From Liolophura sinensis (taxonomy: Eukaryota; Mollusca; Polyplacophora; Chitonida; Chitonidae): DNA of 64,000 bases. Position 1 is the first letter of the stretch. Each line of letters opens with the position of its first letter. Positions 1-13,300 of this stretch are shown here, piece by piece. Location: assembly GCF_032854445.1 (NCBI RefSeq), contig NC_088306.1, positions 9,696,193 to 9,760,192 of the forward strand, read 5' to 3'. The notes beneath the pieces are model-generated. The model was given only the letters and a program-made list of their open reading frames with translations, was not told the origin of the DNA and ran no database searches. Position numbers and translations under genes: made by a program.

Positions 1-125
1 AAGAAACCTTTGTTAAATTTATCTGGTGATGCCCTGACATCATTATTATTTTCAAGCAGTATGCAGTATTTTACCCGTTTCCAAAAATGACAGAAATGTT
101 GATAGACTTTGCTCCGAGCCCTCAC

Positions 126-3100
126 CTTTGTACTTCCAGTTTGTACTTCTTGGCTTTCAGAGCTGTATTTTCACTCTGGATCTCATTTAGTCTGCAACAG
201 GAATACATTCTAATAATCAGTAAACAGGCTCTGATAAGGCCGACGTTCAAGGTTGTTGTGGTGAATTGAAGAAAAAGGGCAAGACACTTTCACTTGCCCT
301 AATTCTTCAACCTTCCGACTATCTCTGCAACTAATATTTTGAAACATTCTGAGAAAACTATGGGGTGTAGAGAAATAATTTGCACAGTTTTATGAAGGTT
401 GCATCTTTAATGACACGAGCAAAATCATTTTAGCATCTTTTATTAGGTTACCATAGTTAGGTTCATAAATTCCACTGGAAAAAGCACTTTAGTAGTTGAA
501 AAGGTCGATGATTACAGTAACACATCAAAAATAGAGACAACTCTCCAGCAGAGTACATGTAAATCCATCACTGAGTATACACATGTGGAGAGAAAAGTGT
601 GCAAAGGAAGACGTCTTTATGTTCGTCAGTCGTCAACTCTGCATGAAATTTGACCAAATTAATCCAGAAATAACGTAAAACTGTTTTTGTAAGGCATAAC
701 TTTAACACAACGAGGACACAGACAGATGCTCAAGGGACAGACGATCTCAGCTAACCTGCTTCCAATCAAGGCTCAACCTGCGGATGGTCGTGGGTTTCCT
801 CCCACCATAATGTTGGCCGTCGTCGTATAAGTGAAATATTCTTGAGTACGGCGTAAAATACCAATCAAATAAATAAATAAATAAATAAATCCAATCAAGC
901 CCTACATATATGACGCTGCTACTGTCCTCTTTTACTAGAATCATTTTCAACTGGTAAAATTCATTCTCCTGATATCTGACATATCTTATTGTGCATTCAG
1001 TTTAAAGTACATCCACTAAAACACGATATGGTGGAGAGTTAGTCATTGCAGAAGCTGTAAATTCTGTTCAAAAATTCTATCAATCTGCTCTTCTGAGAAA
1101 CCTTTGCTCCATCCATGACTACTTGGCTTGAGTCACTAGAATCATTTTCAGCTGGTAAAATTCAGCACTTGCATGTGTTCAGTAGTTATACGTTCTCCTG
1201 ATATCTGACATTCTCCTTATTGTGCATTCAGTTTAAAGTACATCCACTAAAACACGATATGGTGGAGAGTTAGTCACTGCAGAAGCTGTAAATTCTGTTC
1301 AAAAATTCTATCAATCTGCTCTTCTGAGAAACCTTTGCTCCATCCATGACTACTTGGCTTGAGTCCTTCTTTGTGTTTATTTTCAAGAACAGACTTTTCA
1401 TCACCAATGATGTATCAGTGTGTTGCTGCTATTATAATTCTCTTAGATAGATTAGATACATTATTCCATAAAAACAAAAAAAAAAATTTAAAAAAATTCA
1501 AGAATTCTTGACATACTCTTGTCAAATAGGTATTTATTTATTTATTTGACGGGTGCTTTACGCTGTACTAAAAGAATATTTCACGTATATGACGGCAGCC
1601 AGCATTATGGTGGGAGGAAACTGGGCAGAACCCAGGGGAAACACATCCCCACATCGCCCATAACCAGGTTGCTGGCAAACCTTTCCACTTACGGACGGAG
1701 AGGGAGCCCACGTGAGCTGGACTTTAACTCACAGTGACCACATTGGTGAGAGGCTCGTGGGTCATTACGCTGACATAGCATGCTAGCTAACTGAGCCACG
1801 GCCATGTTTTTTTCTTAAAATCGTTATGAAAATTGTTGAACACAAGTACCTTAAATTCTTGTGTAGATTTACACTTTTTTCACCATATGACTGCAGTCAC
1901 TCAGTCAAATTATCTCCCTTATTGGGATTCGATTAAAACATGACATTACACTTTTTGGTTCCGATAAGTGCATTATAAGCAGCGTACGGCCATTACAAGG
2001 TTTGCCTTACTTTTTGGAATACTCTTGATATTCCAGCTCTGCCTTCTGTTTCATCATCTCCTCGTAATGATGGGTCTGTTGTAAGATTTCAGCTCGGTGC
2101 TGACTCGTCAATTCCTCCACGTGCTGCCGATGAGCAGCTGTCAGTCTCTGCTCTAGGGCCTCTCTCTCTACACTGAACTCTGTCATCTTCTCAGAAATCT
2201 GAAACAGACAACAGAATAATACATACTGTACAGGACAGACAGTAAGCTGGTTTGGGGACTAAAAGACTTTAATTTTTTAAACTGTAAATTTAATTCAAAC
2301 GTTACGTGACTGGTTATAAGAAATAATAACAAAAAAATTGCGGACCTGTTTTTTGAATTTACTATGTTACTTGAACTTGTCCAACACCAAGGCAACTGGC
2401 AGAAATATACATAATCATAAATTCGCCTACTGTGACACCAGCGGTAGAAAACATAGACTTTTGTGTTTTACTGCAAAATTTTCCATCACAAACCTAGCTT
2501 GAAATGTTATCTACTTAAATATTAAAATGTAGGAAATCATTTCTGTATGATCTGGATCCTGACAAGCATTACAATTAGCTTTGAAGCGCAGAGTCATTTT
2601 TCATAGTACATTGTACATGTATGTATGTATACTTGAGTTTTATGTCGTACTTAACAATGTTTCAGTCATATGACGACAACGAGTCATTAGGTGTGTGTAT
2701 ATACACTGTCTCTTCTTTTGGCAGGCCGAGTGCATGCCGCCGAAGTGCTGTAGCCACTGAAGTATCACGCTGAAGACACCAGACATGACACCCTTCTCAG
2801 TCACATACATCTGACACCGGGCCAACCAGTCTGTTTTCTCCCGACTTAAAAAAATGACTCACTGGATGCATATAACTAGATAAAAATGAGCGGCTTTCTT
2901 CTGGCTGGTTAGCTTGACACCTTATACATGTATATCTTGTGTTTGACACATTGAACCAGTATTTTTGGTAGCCAATTTACTGGCGTAGGAAATACTACTG
3001 ATGTGAGAAAACATTGCAGTAGGAAGTGACAAATAAGACATGAATTATAATCCCACAAATTATAATCCCACAAACCATAATCCACAAATTATAATCCCAC

Positions 3101-6100
3101 AAATCGCAATCCCACAAATTATAATCCCACAAATTATAATCCCACAAATCGCAATCCCACAAATTATAATCCCACAAATCATAATCCCACAAATCATAAT
3201 CCCACCCACAATTATAATCCCACAAATTATAATCCCACAAACCATAATCCCACAAATTATAATCCACAAATCGCAATCCCACAAATTATAATCCCACAAA
3301 CCATAATCCCACAAATCATAAATCCCACAAACCATAATCCCACAAATTATAATCCCACAAATCATAATCCCACAAATCATAATCCCACAAATCATAATCC
3401 CACAAACCATAATCCCACAAATTATAATCCCACAAACCATAATCCCACAAATTATAATCCCACAAATCATAATCCCACAAATTATAATCCCACAAACCAT
3501 AATCCCACAAATTATAATCCCACAAATCGCAATCCACAAATCATTAATCCCCACAAATTATAATCCCACAAATCGCAATCCCACAAATTATAATCCCACA
3601 AACCATAATCCCACAAACCATAATCCCACAAACCATAATCCCACAAATTATAATCCCACAAACCATAATCCCACAAATTATAATCCCACAAATCGCAATC
3701 CCACAAATTATAATCCCACAAACCATAATCCCACAAATTATAATCCCACAAACCATAATCCCACAAACCATAATCCCACAAATCATAATCCCACAAATTA
3801 TAATCCACAAACCATAATCCCACAAACCATAATCCCACAAACCATAATCCCACAAATTATAATCCCACAAACCATAATCCCACAAATTATAATCCCACCA
3901 ATCATAATCCCACAAACATAATCCCACAAATTATAATCCCACAAACCATAATCCCACAAATTATAATCCCACAAATCATAATCCCACAAATTATAATCCC
4001 ACAAATTATAATCCCACAAACCATAATCCCACAAATTATAATCCCACAAATCATAATCCCATAAATTTTAATCCCACAAATCATAATCCCACAAATCATA
4101 ATCCCACAAATTATAATCCCACAAATCGCAATCCCACAAATTATAATCCCACAAATTATAATCCCACAAATTATAATCCCACAAATCATAATCCCACAAA
4201 TCGCAATCCCACAAATTATAATCCCACAAATCGCAATCCCACAAATTATAATCCCACAAATTATAATCCCACAAACCATAATCCCACAAATCGCAATCCC
4301 ACAAATTATAATCCCACAAATCATAATCCCACAATCATAATCCCACAAACCATAATCCCACAAATCATAATCCCACAAATCATAATCCCACAAATCGCAA
4401 TCCCACAAATTATAATCCCACAAATTATAATCCCACAAATTATAATCCCACAAATCATAATCCCACAAATCGCAATCCCACAAATCATAATCCCACAAAT
4501 CGCAATCCCACAAATTATAATCCCACAAATTATAATCCCACAAATCGCAATCCCACAAATTATAATCCCACAAATTATAATCCCACAAATCATAATCCCA
4601 CAAATCGCAATCCCACAAATTATAATCCCACAAATCGCAATCCCACAAATTATAATCCCACAAATTATAATCCCACAAACCATAATCCCACAAATCGCAA
4701 TCCCACAAATTATAATCCCACAAATCATAATCCCACAAATCATAATCCCACAATCATAATCCCACAAAACCACATGTACACACACCCTTGTCTCATAGTC
4801 CGATTTCAGATCAGCCTCCAGCTTCTTCAGATTGTTCTCGTGCTTTGCTTCGTTTAGACTCATCTCTACCTTCAGGCTCTCCTGAAAAAAAAAAAAAAAA
4901 AAGTCAGCAAATCAAGTGTTGAGAGCTTACAACAATTTTAGGTATTTATCTAATATTCAGTGGTATACTCTGTCATACAGTTAACATTTAATTTATAGGT
5001 GTGCAACTGTTTACATGGATTAGCTCCTAAATATACACCTTCACGTACACACATCTTGGGCTTTCGCAAAAGATCTATTGATTTGCTGGTAGATCTGTCG
5101 GTACAACCAGTATAAACAATACACATTTTAAATGTACCACTGTCTGAAGACAGCCGTGCAAACAATCATTAACGGTACATGGGTGTGTCCCATAATTGTT
5201 ACATGCATGATATTAGTTTAAAGGGATACAAAATTGATTCTGATAGGCTGGTGTAAGAGATAGGCAAATGAGGGCTATGCCTTGCCTGAGCTCAACTTTA
5301 GCTACGGTACATTCACTCAAGTGTGATCATGGCTGCGAGATTTAACCCACAAAACCATATCCTCACTGACCGCCACTGAGCGATCATTCTGTATCCCTTT
5401 AAGTGCTTTTAAGCAGTGTTAAAAATCCTTCACTTCACTGACAGCAGTCATGTTTATACGTGGTGGAATCTGGACAAAAACAACACTAGATAAAGGACAA
5501 TTTGACCTAAAAACTGAAACCAAGCCATGGGTACTAGTTTAGAGGTAGTCATCTAAACAGAGGCAGTCTTGGTAGCTCTCACACTGATGCTACAATTTTT
5601 CAATTTTAATCAGCAAAAAAGTAAACTGATTCATGAAATTCTGTGTAAAAAAAATCTAAATCAATTTCAAATAAAATATAAATCAATAAAGACAAAGTTT
5701 CAAAATTTGACAGATGTCATCGCAGTCCAGTACTCCACAATGAGGGTTATCAGGAGATGTTTGTGGTCACCTTTTCCCTGACGGCAGCGTCCAGTTCCTT
5801 CTCTAGTTTGTCCATCTCTGTCACGATCACTTTCAGCTGTTCTTCCACTTCCTGTACCAGGGCGCCCTTCTCCTCAGTACGCTTCTAAAGACAGATCATT
5901 CACAGGAATTCAATTAAAAACAAAGTGAAAACCTGCTCCCATTTGATATTAGATCTACTCAAAATGTGCCAGTGATCCTGATGGCCAGATTGGTGTAATG
6001 ATTAAAGGAGAAGAAAACTTTTAAAAAAGACACTATGGGCTGAAAAGAGCACATTTTATTCTATCTGGTGGTGCCTGCTGCATAATTTTACGATTTGTCC

Positions 6101-7294
6101 TCGCCATACACATAAAGCCTGTAAATGGTAAAGCTGGCATAAATCGCTGAGTTCATCGTGTACTCCATCTTTAACACCCTGTAATTTATGCTGGGGGTGT
6201 GTTGCCTCTCAACCCATGAGAGTCTTTAAAACTGCTGGCTTGTTCGTGTAAACTAGGAACCCACATCCAACATTCTAGTTTCCCGATCGTCAAGCGGAAA
6301 ACGAACTGTACTGTTCGCTACCTTCTGGGAAGAAGAGTTCAACCGGAAATGTACAAACTGCATTTTGTTGGTTTCCCACGGCAATTCTCCTCTTAACACA
6401 GAAGACTTCAGGACCAGTTCTTAGGCAAAATGGAGTCGCCCACAATGTATTTTGGCGCTGACTTTATTTATAATTTATCAACTTGAGGTACATATTATAA
6501 TTTGTTTTGTGGCATGCACCTGTGAGGAAATGCATACTCTTTTCTATGGTATTTGATTGATATTTAAATTTTCTTCTCCTTTAAAACAGAAAAATAACGC
6601 TCAAATCCCAAATATCACATCATGATGTTGGCAATCATTGATGTCCACCTCAATAAAAAGGCTCAACACACTTCAAAATCCTGTCACATTTATGTTCAGA
6701 ATTATTTAACTTGTTTCACCTTTAGAGAAAAATCAAAATGTGATGAAGAGAAACCATTTCCCCTGTTCTTGTACCTGACACACTTCCCCACACATGAAGC
6801 GCAGACAATAAAAGACACACATGAACGGGAGTGCTGAGTTTGATTCTACAAGATCTGTTGTAAGCAGAAAGGTGTTTTCAGGTATGTTTAAAAGGTAGGA
6901 TGTACTTCTACTGGATAAAGGTGTGTTTCAGAGCCAAAAGTAATATTATATGAACAATATTTGCCTCTAAAAATGCACTTTTTCACACAAACTTTTGGGG
7001 CAGATACAGTACTGAATTTCGCCTCAAGTTTAACATTTTTCTTGATTCTGACTGATTCATCCACCTTATAAGAACCACTTAAGAGATTTTTGTGATGTTT
7101 GATTACTTTCTTCTCATGAAAACTTGAGTGCTGGCATAAAAAGTGTCATATTCTGGCTTTAAGTGTACTTCTCAAGGTTCACTTTTACATACCAAACGTT
7201 AGGTGAAATACAGCATATGGTGTCAGTGGCAACATTGTCAGTTTTGTCTCGATCCTTAGCCAGACGTTACATGACATACTTACCCTCTCTTCTT

Positions 7295-7331
<37 letters not shown>

Positions 7332-10300
7332 ATTGGTGTTTTGCGCCGTACTCAAGAATATTTCACTTATACGACGGCGGCCAGCATTATGGTGGGTGGA
7401 AACCGGGCAGAGCCCGGGGGAAACCCACGACCATCCGCAGGTTGCTGACAGACCTTCTCACGTACGGCCGGAGAGGAAGCCAGCATGAGCTGGACTTGAA
7501 CTCACAGCGACCGCATTGGTGAGAGACTCCTGGGTCATTACGCTGCGCTAGCGCTTTAACCGACTGAGCCACGGAGGCCCCCTCTTCTTGGATGGCCTTC
7601 AGCTTGCTTCCTTAGCCAGACAGTACATGACATACTCACCCTCTCTTCCTGGATGGCTTTCAGCTTGCTTCCTTAGCCAGACAGTACATGACATACTTAC
7701 CCTCTCTTCCTGGATGGCCTTCAGCTTGCTTCCTTAGCCAGACAGTACACGGCATACTTACCCTCTCTTCCTGGATGGCCTTCAGCTTGCTTCCTTAGCC
7801 AGACAGTACATGACATACTTACCCTCTCTTCCTGGATGGCCTTCAGCTTGCTTCCTTAGCCAGACAGTACATGACATACTTACCCTCTCTTCCTGGATGG
7901 CCTTCAGCTTGCTTCCTTAGCCAGACAGTACATGACATACTTACCCTCTCTTCCTGGATGGCCTTCAGCTTGCTTCCTTAGCCAGACAGTACACGGCATA
8001 CTTACCCTCTCTTCCTGGATGGCCTTCAGTTTGCTTCCTTAGCCAGGCGGTACATGACATACCCTCTCTTCCTGGATGGCCTTCAGCTTGCTTCCTCAGC
8101 CAGACGGTACATGGCATACTTGCGCTCTCTTCCTGGATGGCCTTCAGCTTGCTTCCTTAGCCAGACAGTACATGACATACTTACCCTCTCTTCCTGGATG
8201 GCCTTCAGCTTGCTTCCTTAGCCAGACAGTACATGACATACTTACCCTCTCTTCCTGGATGGCCTTCAGCTTGCTTCCTTAGCCAGACAGTACATGACAT
8301 ACTTACCCTCTCTTCCTGGATGGCCTTCAGCTTGCTTCCTTAGCCAGACAGTACACAGCATACTTACCCTCTCTTCCTGGATGGCCTTCAGCTTGCTTCC
8401 TTAGCCAGACAGTACACGGCATACTTACCCTCTCTTCCTGGATGGCCTTCAGCTTGCTTCCTTAGCCAGACAGTACATGACATACTTACCCTCTCTTGCT
8501 GGATGGCCTTCAGCTTGCTTCCTTAGCCAGACAGTACATGACATACTTACCCTCTCTTCCTGGACGGCCTTCAGCTTGCTTCCTTAGCCAGACAGTACAC
8601 GGCATACTTACCCTCTCTTCCTGGATGGCCTTCAGTTTGCTTCCTTAGCCAGACAGTACATGACATACCCTCTCTTCCTGGATGGCCTTCAGCTTGCTTC
8701 CTCAGCCAGACGGTACACGGCATACTTGCGCTCTCTTCCTGGATGGCCTTCAGCTTGCTTCCTTAGCCAGACAGTACATGACATACTTACCCTCTCTTCC
8801 TGGATGGCCTTCAGCTTGCTTCTTTAGCCAGACAGTACACGGCATACTTACCCTCTCTTCCTGGATGGCCTTCAGTTTGCTTCCTTAGCCAGACAGTACA
8901 TGACATACTTACCCTCTCTTCCTGGATGGCCTTCAGCTTGCTTCCTTAGCCAGACAGTACATGACATACTTACCCTCTCTTCCTGGATGGCCTTCAGCTT
9001 GCTTCCTTAGCCAGACAGTACACGACGTACTCACCCTCTCTTCCTGGACGGCCTTCAGCTTGCTTCCTTAGCCAGACAGTACCTGGCATACTTACCCTCT
9101 CTTCCTGGATGGCCTTCAGCTTGCTTCCTTAGCCAGACAGTACATGGCATACTTACCCTCTCTTCCTGGATGGCCTTCAGCTTGCTTCCTTAGCCAGACA
9201 GTACACGACATACTTACCCTCTCTTCCTGGACGGCCTTCAGCTTCCTTCCTTAGCCAGACAGTACACGACATACTTACCCTCTCTTCCTGGATGGCCTTC
9301 AGCTTGCTTCCTTAGCCAGACAGTAAACGACATACTTACCCTCTCTTCCTGGACGGCCTTCAGCTTGCTTCCGTAGCCAGACGGTACACGGCATACTTAC
9401 CCTCTCTTCCTGGACGGCCTTCAGCTTACTTCCTTAGCCAGACAGTACATGACATACTTACCCTCTCTTCCTGGATGGCCTTCAGCTTGCTTCTTTAGCC
9501 AGACAGTACATGACATACTTACCCTCTCTTCCTGGACGGCCTTCAGCTTGCTTCCGTAGCCAGACAGTACACGACATACTTACCCTCTCTTCCTGGATGG
9601 CCTTCAGCTTGCTTCCTTAGCCAGACAGTACATGGCATACTTACCCTCTCTTCCTGGATGGCCTTCAGCTTGCTTCCTTAGCCAGACAGTACATGGCATA
9701 CCCTCTCTTCCTGGATGGCCTTCAGCTTGCTTCCTTAGCCAGACAGTACATGACATACTTACCCTCTCTTCCTGGATGGCCTTCAGCTTGCTTCCTTAGC
9801 CAGACAGTACATGACATACTTACCCTCTCTTCCTGGACGGCCTTCAGCTTGCTTCTTTAGCCAGACGGTACAGGACATACTTACCCTCTCTTCCTGGATG
9901 GCCTTCAGCTTGCTTCCTTAGCCAGACAGTACATGACATACTTACCCTCTCTTCCTGGATGGCCTTCAGCTTGCTTCCTTAGCCAGACAGTACATGACAT
10001 ACTTACCCTCTCTTCCTGGATGGCCTTCAGCTTGCTTCCTTAGCCAGACAGTACATGGCATACTTACCCTCTCTTCCTGGATGGCCTTCAGCTTGCTTCT
10101 TTAGCCAGACAGTACATGGCATACCCTCTCTTCCTGGATGGCCTTCAGCTTGCTTCCTTAGCCAGACGGTACAGGACATACTTACCCTCTCTTCCTGGAT
10201 GGCCTTCAGCTTGCTTCCTTAGCCAGACGGTACACGGCATACTTACCCTCTCTTCCTGGACGGCCTTCAGCTTGCTTCCTTAGCCAGACAGTACATGACA

Positions 10301-13300
10301 TACTTACCCTCTCTTCCTGGATGGCCTTCAGCTTGCTTCCTTAGCCAGACAGTACCATGACATACTTACCCTCTCTTCCTGGATGGCCTTCAGCTTGCTG
10401 TCTGTCAGCTCGTCCAGTTTGTGGAGTAGCTCTCGCTCTCGTCTGTACCAGTTGTCTTGTTCCTGAGGTTAATATGACGAAAACATACAAGATATCCTGG
10501 TAAGCTTAACTTTCCATATCATAAGGCCTTTGATGCCAACTTCACTCAACAACCTAATTCTATGTACACAATTACCTCCCCTTGGCACACTATGCATAGC
10601 CTTAGCTGCCAGGTTAAAGTAGGGCCAGACCAAAGCAGGATATCCTGCAGCATGTATGTGAGGCTACATGTATAGGTACAAAGGAGAATTCTCCTGGTAT
10701 TTGGTTTTAACTGTTCTTGAGTACATAAAGGAAACAGTGGAAACAGTAGATCCGGTCCTTTTTTTGCAATAAAGAGCATAGACTTAAAGGGTGGGTCAAG
10801 CAGCAGTGCCTGACCCTATGGATACTTTAAACATATGAACTACAAAAGCCATTTATGGTCACAAACAGTATGATTTTCACCAGGAAATTAAGCTGGAAGT
10901 ACTAAATGAGTGTTCCATAACAGAGCCAGGTCAAAAAATGCTATGTATTCAGGCATTCACCTTGTGAAGCTGCTCCTGAAGATTCTCAACTTTGACCTCA
11001 GCAAGGTCACGACCTTCCTTAGCTCGCTCCCATTCTGCGGTCATCCGCTGCGCCCGATCTCTTTCTGAGGACAGCTGATCAAACATGCTGGACATTTCAC
11101 GGGACTGCTCTTCTAACTGGAAAAAAAAAATGAAACCATTCAGCTGCAAGTCAGGTCTTAAAAAGAGTCCATAATTCTACTTCAGTACACGTTTGTTGTT
11201 AAAAAGGTCCAAAAATTTCAAACAAAAACCTATTATTGATGTTACTCTTTGCTACTATGTACTTGGTCAAATGTATTCTGTCTTCACCAGTTTCAACACG
11301 AGTTATCTGCCTAGCTTGTTCACTTTGCTCTGAACAAAGGATTTCAAACAACGTTTCACTAACTTGTGCTACCTGGCCTCCAACGGAGAGTACAATGACA
11401 GAATTATAGTTACATGTACAACATACTTACAGCTCTGTACCTGATTTCAAGCATGTAGAGAGACAAGAAGCAGTCCTCTCATATGTAGCTAAGCCTTCCC
11501 CACTCCCCCACTCCAACTAACCCCTCAGTACTTTACCTGGGTGTTTAGTTTATCCATGGATATTGTGGCTGTTTCCCTTTCTTCTCTCAACTCCTCTACT
11601 AACCCTGCTAAATCGGACTCAAATTTCTTCAGTGCCTAGAAAAAATGAAATAATCATGTTACTCTATTCCAGCTGGTATAATCTATGGGAAGCTGATTAA
11701 AGGTAGTTTAAAACCCTGAGGTGAGGAAATTTTGTGGTGTAAAGAATTATGTGTATGTGATATTTTGGTTATGGCAAATATGCAATCTTGTTCCCCTGTA
11801 AACCATTACACTAAGGCCAGGTGCCATGATGATGGTGCCTTAGGATCCCAAAGCTATGCAAGGCTTAAATGGACCTTTGCAAACTATCCTTGCAAGTGGG
11901 TCAATCTGATATCCTATGCAAAGGTTACAAATGTTCAATCTTACATGCAGCACAAAAATTGTAGCACTAATTGAAAGTTTTCTTGATTACCACAAAGAGG
12001 TAAATTCAGTCCATAAATCTTGAAAAAAATAGTCACAGAGACATTTTGTACCAGAAAATGTAAGCATGGAGGCTTTCTAGAAAACATGTGTTTACTACAG
12101 AAAAAAAGTATGTAACAAGTAAATTTTTACACTGAAAGTCTATCAACTTAAATGAAATTATTCACAAAGGCAAAAAAACCCTAAATCCAATACAAAAAGT
12201 TCAACCTTCCATAAGTAGGCCATATTTATTTATTTATTTATTTGATTCATGTTTTATGCCATAATCAAGAATACTTCACTTATAAGATTGAGGTACATAT
12301 TAGAATTTTTTTATGGCATGCGCGGAAATGCATATTCTTTTCAATGGTATTTGACTGATATTTAAATTTTCTTTTCCTTTAAACATGAGAGTGATAAATG
12401 TTTCAAAAAGAATTAAAAACAAAAAAACCTTCCATACATACATGAGATCCCATTATACAGGAGCTGAAAAAAAAGCTTAACCTTCCATCCATGTGTGAAA
12501 CTCCATTGAACAGGAGAGGAAAAATAAGCTTAACCGGACAACACCACAGACACTTTTGCCCGTCACAATATCTCGCCTTACTTCGTACAGGCGAGCTAAA
12601 AAGGAACATATTTGTAATGACAGTGTAGAGTAACTTTTAATCTTTGATTTATTTTATTTATTTCATTGGTGTTTTACGCCGTACTCAAGATTATTTCACC
12701 TTTACAACTGCAGCCAGCATTATGGTGGGAGGAAACCAGACAGAGCCCAGGGGAAGCCCACAACCATTTGCAGGTTGCCGGCAGACCATCCCACCTGAAT
12801 AGAAATTTGTTGTAATTTTAGAATAATAAAATGTCTTGTAATTAAGGCCAGGTCTGAGAGCTTTGTAATTAGCGGACAAAGACCGATATAATAGTCAATG
12901 ATACTGCGTGAAAAGATTTTCAGATTGGATAAATGTATGTCATTTTCTTTTCTTTTTTACTTCTATCTTTCGGACAAGTTTAGCATTTCAGCAGAAGATG
13001 TTACTCTGAGATACAGTTTAAAGTCTACATATTTGTACAAAGTATCTTCAAACAACTGAGCATTCTTACTGCAGCTTGCTGCTGAAGAGAGGACTCCATC
13101 TGACTCTTCTCTGCCTTCAGCTTTTTGAGGAGTTCTTCTGAATCAGCCTCTTTCCTCTTCCAGCCATCCACCACCTGAGCAAATTGCTACAATAACAGCG
13201 ACAACAGAGATCAATAGAGAGAACATAACACACCTGTATACTGTATTTCACCTAATGTTTTAGTATTTTTCAGGGACATGTAGCGCACTTTGCTTGATTC

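Noticed and set aside
3040..4863. Open frames of 80-283 codons on both strands
   Set aside because: They are translations of a 15-bp tandem repeat without stop codons, not genes; only the first ~32 codons of the 180-codon frame belong to a CNTROB exon.
7163..7522. 119-codon plus frame with a poly-Phe run
   Set aside because: Crosses an inverted-repeat element and a SINE with poly(T); no protein signal.
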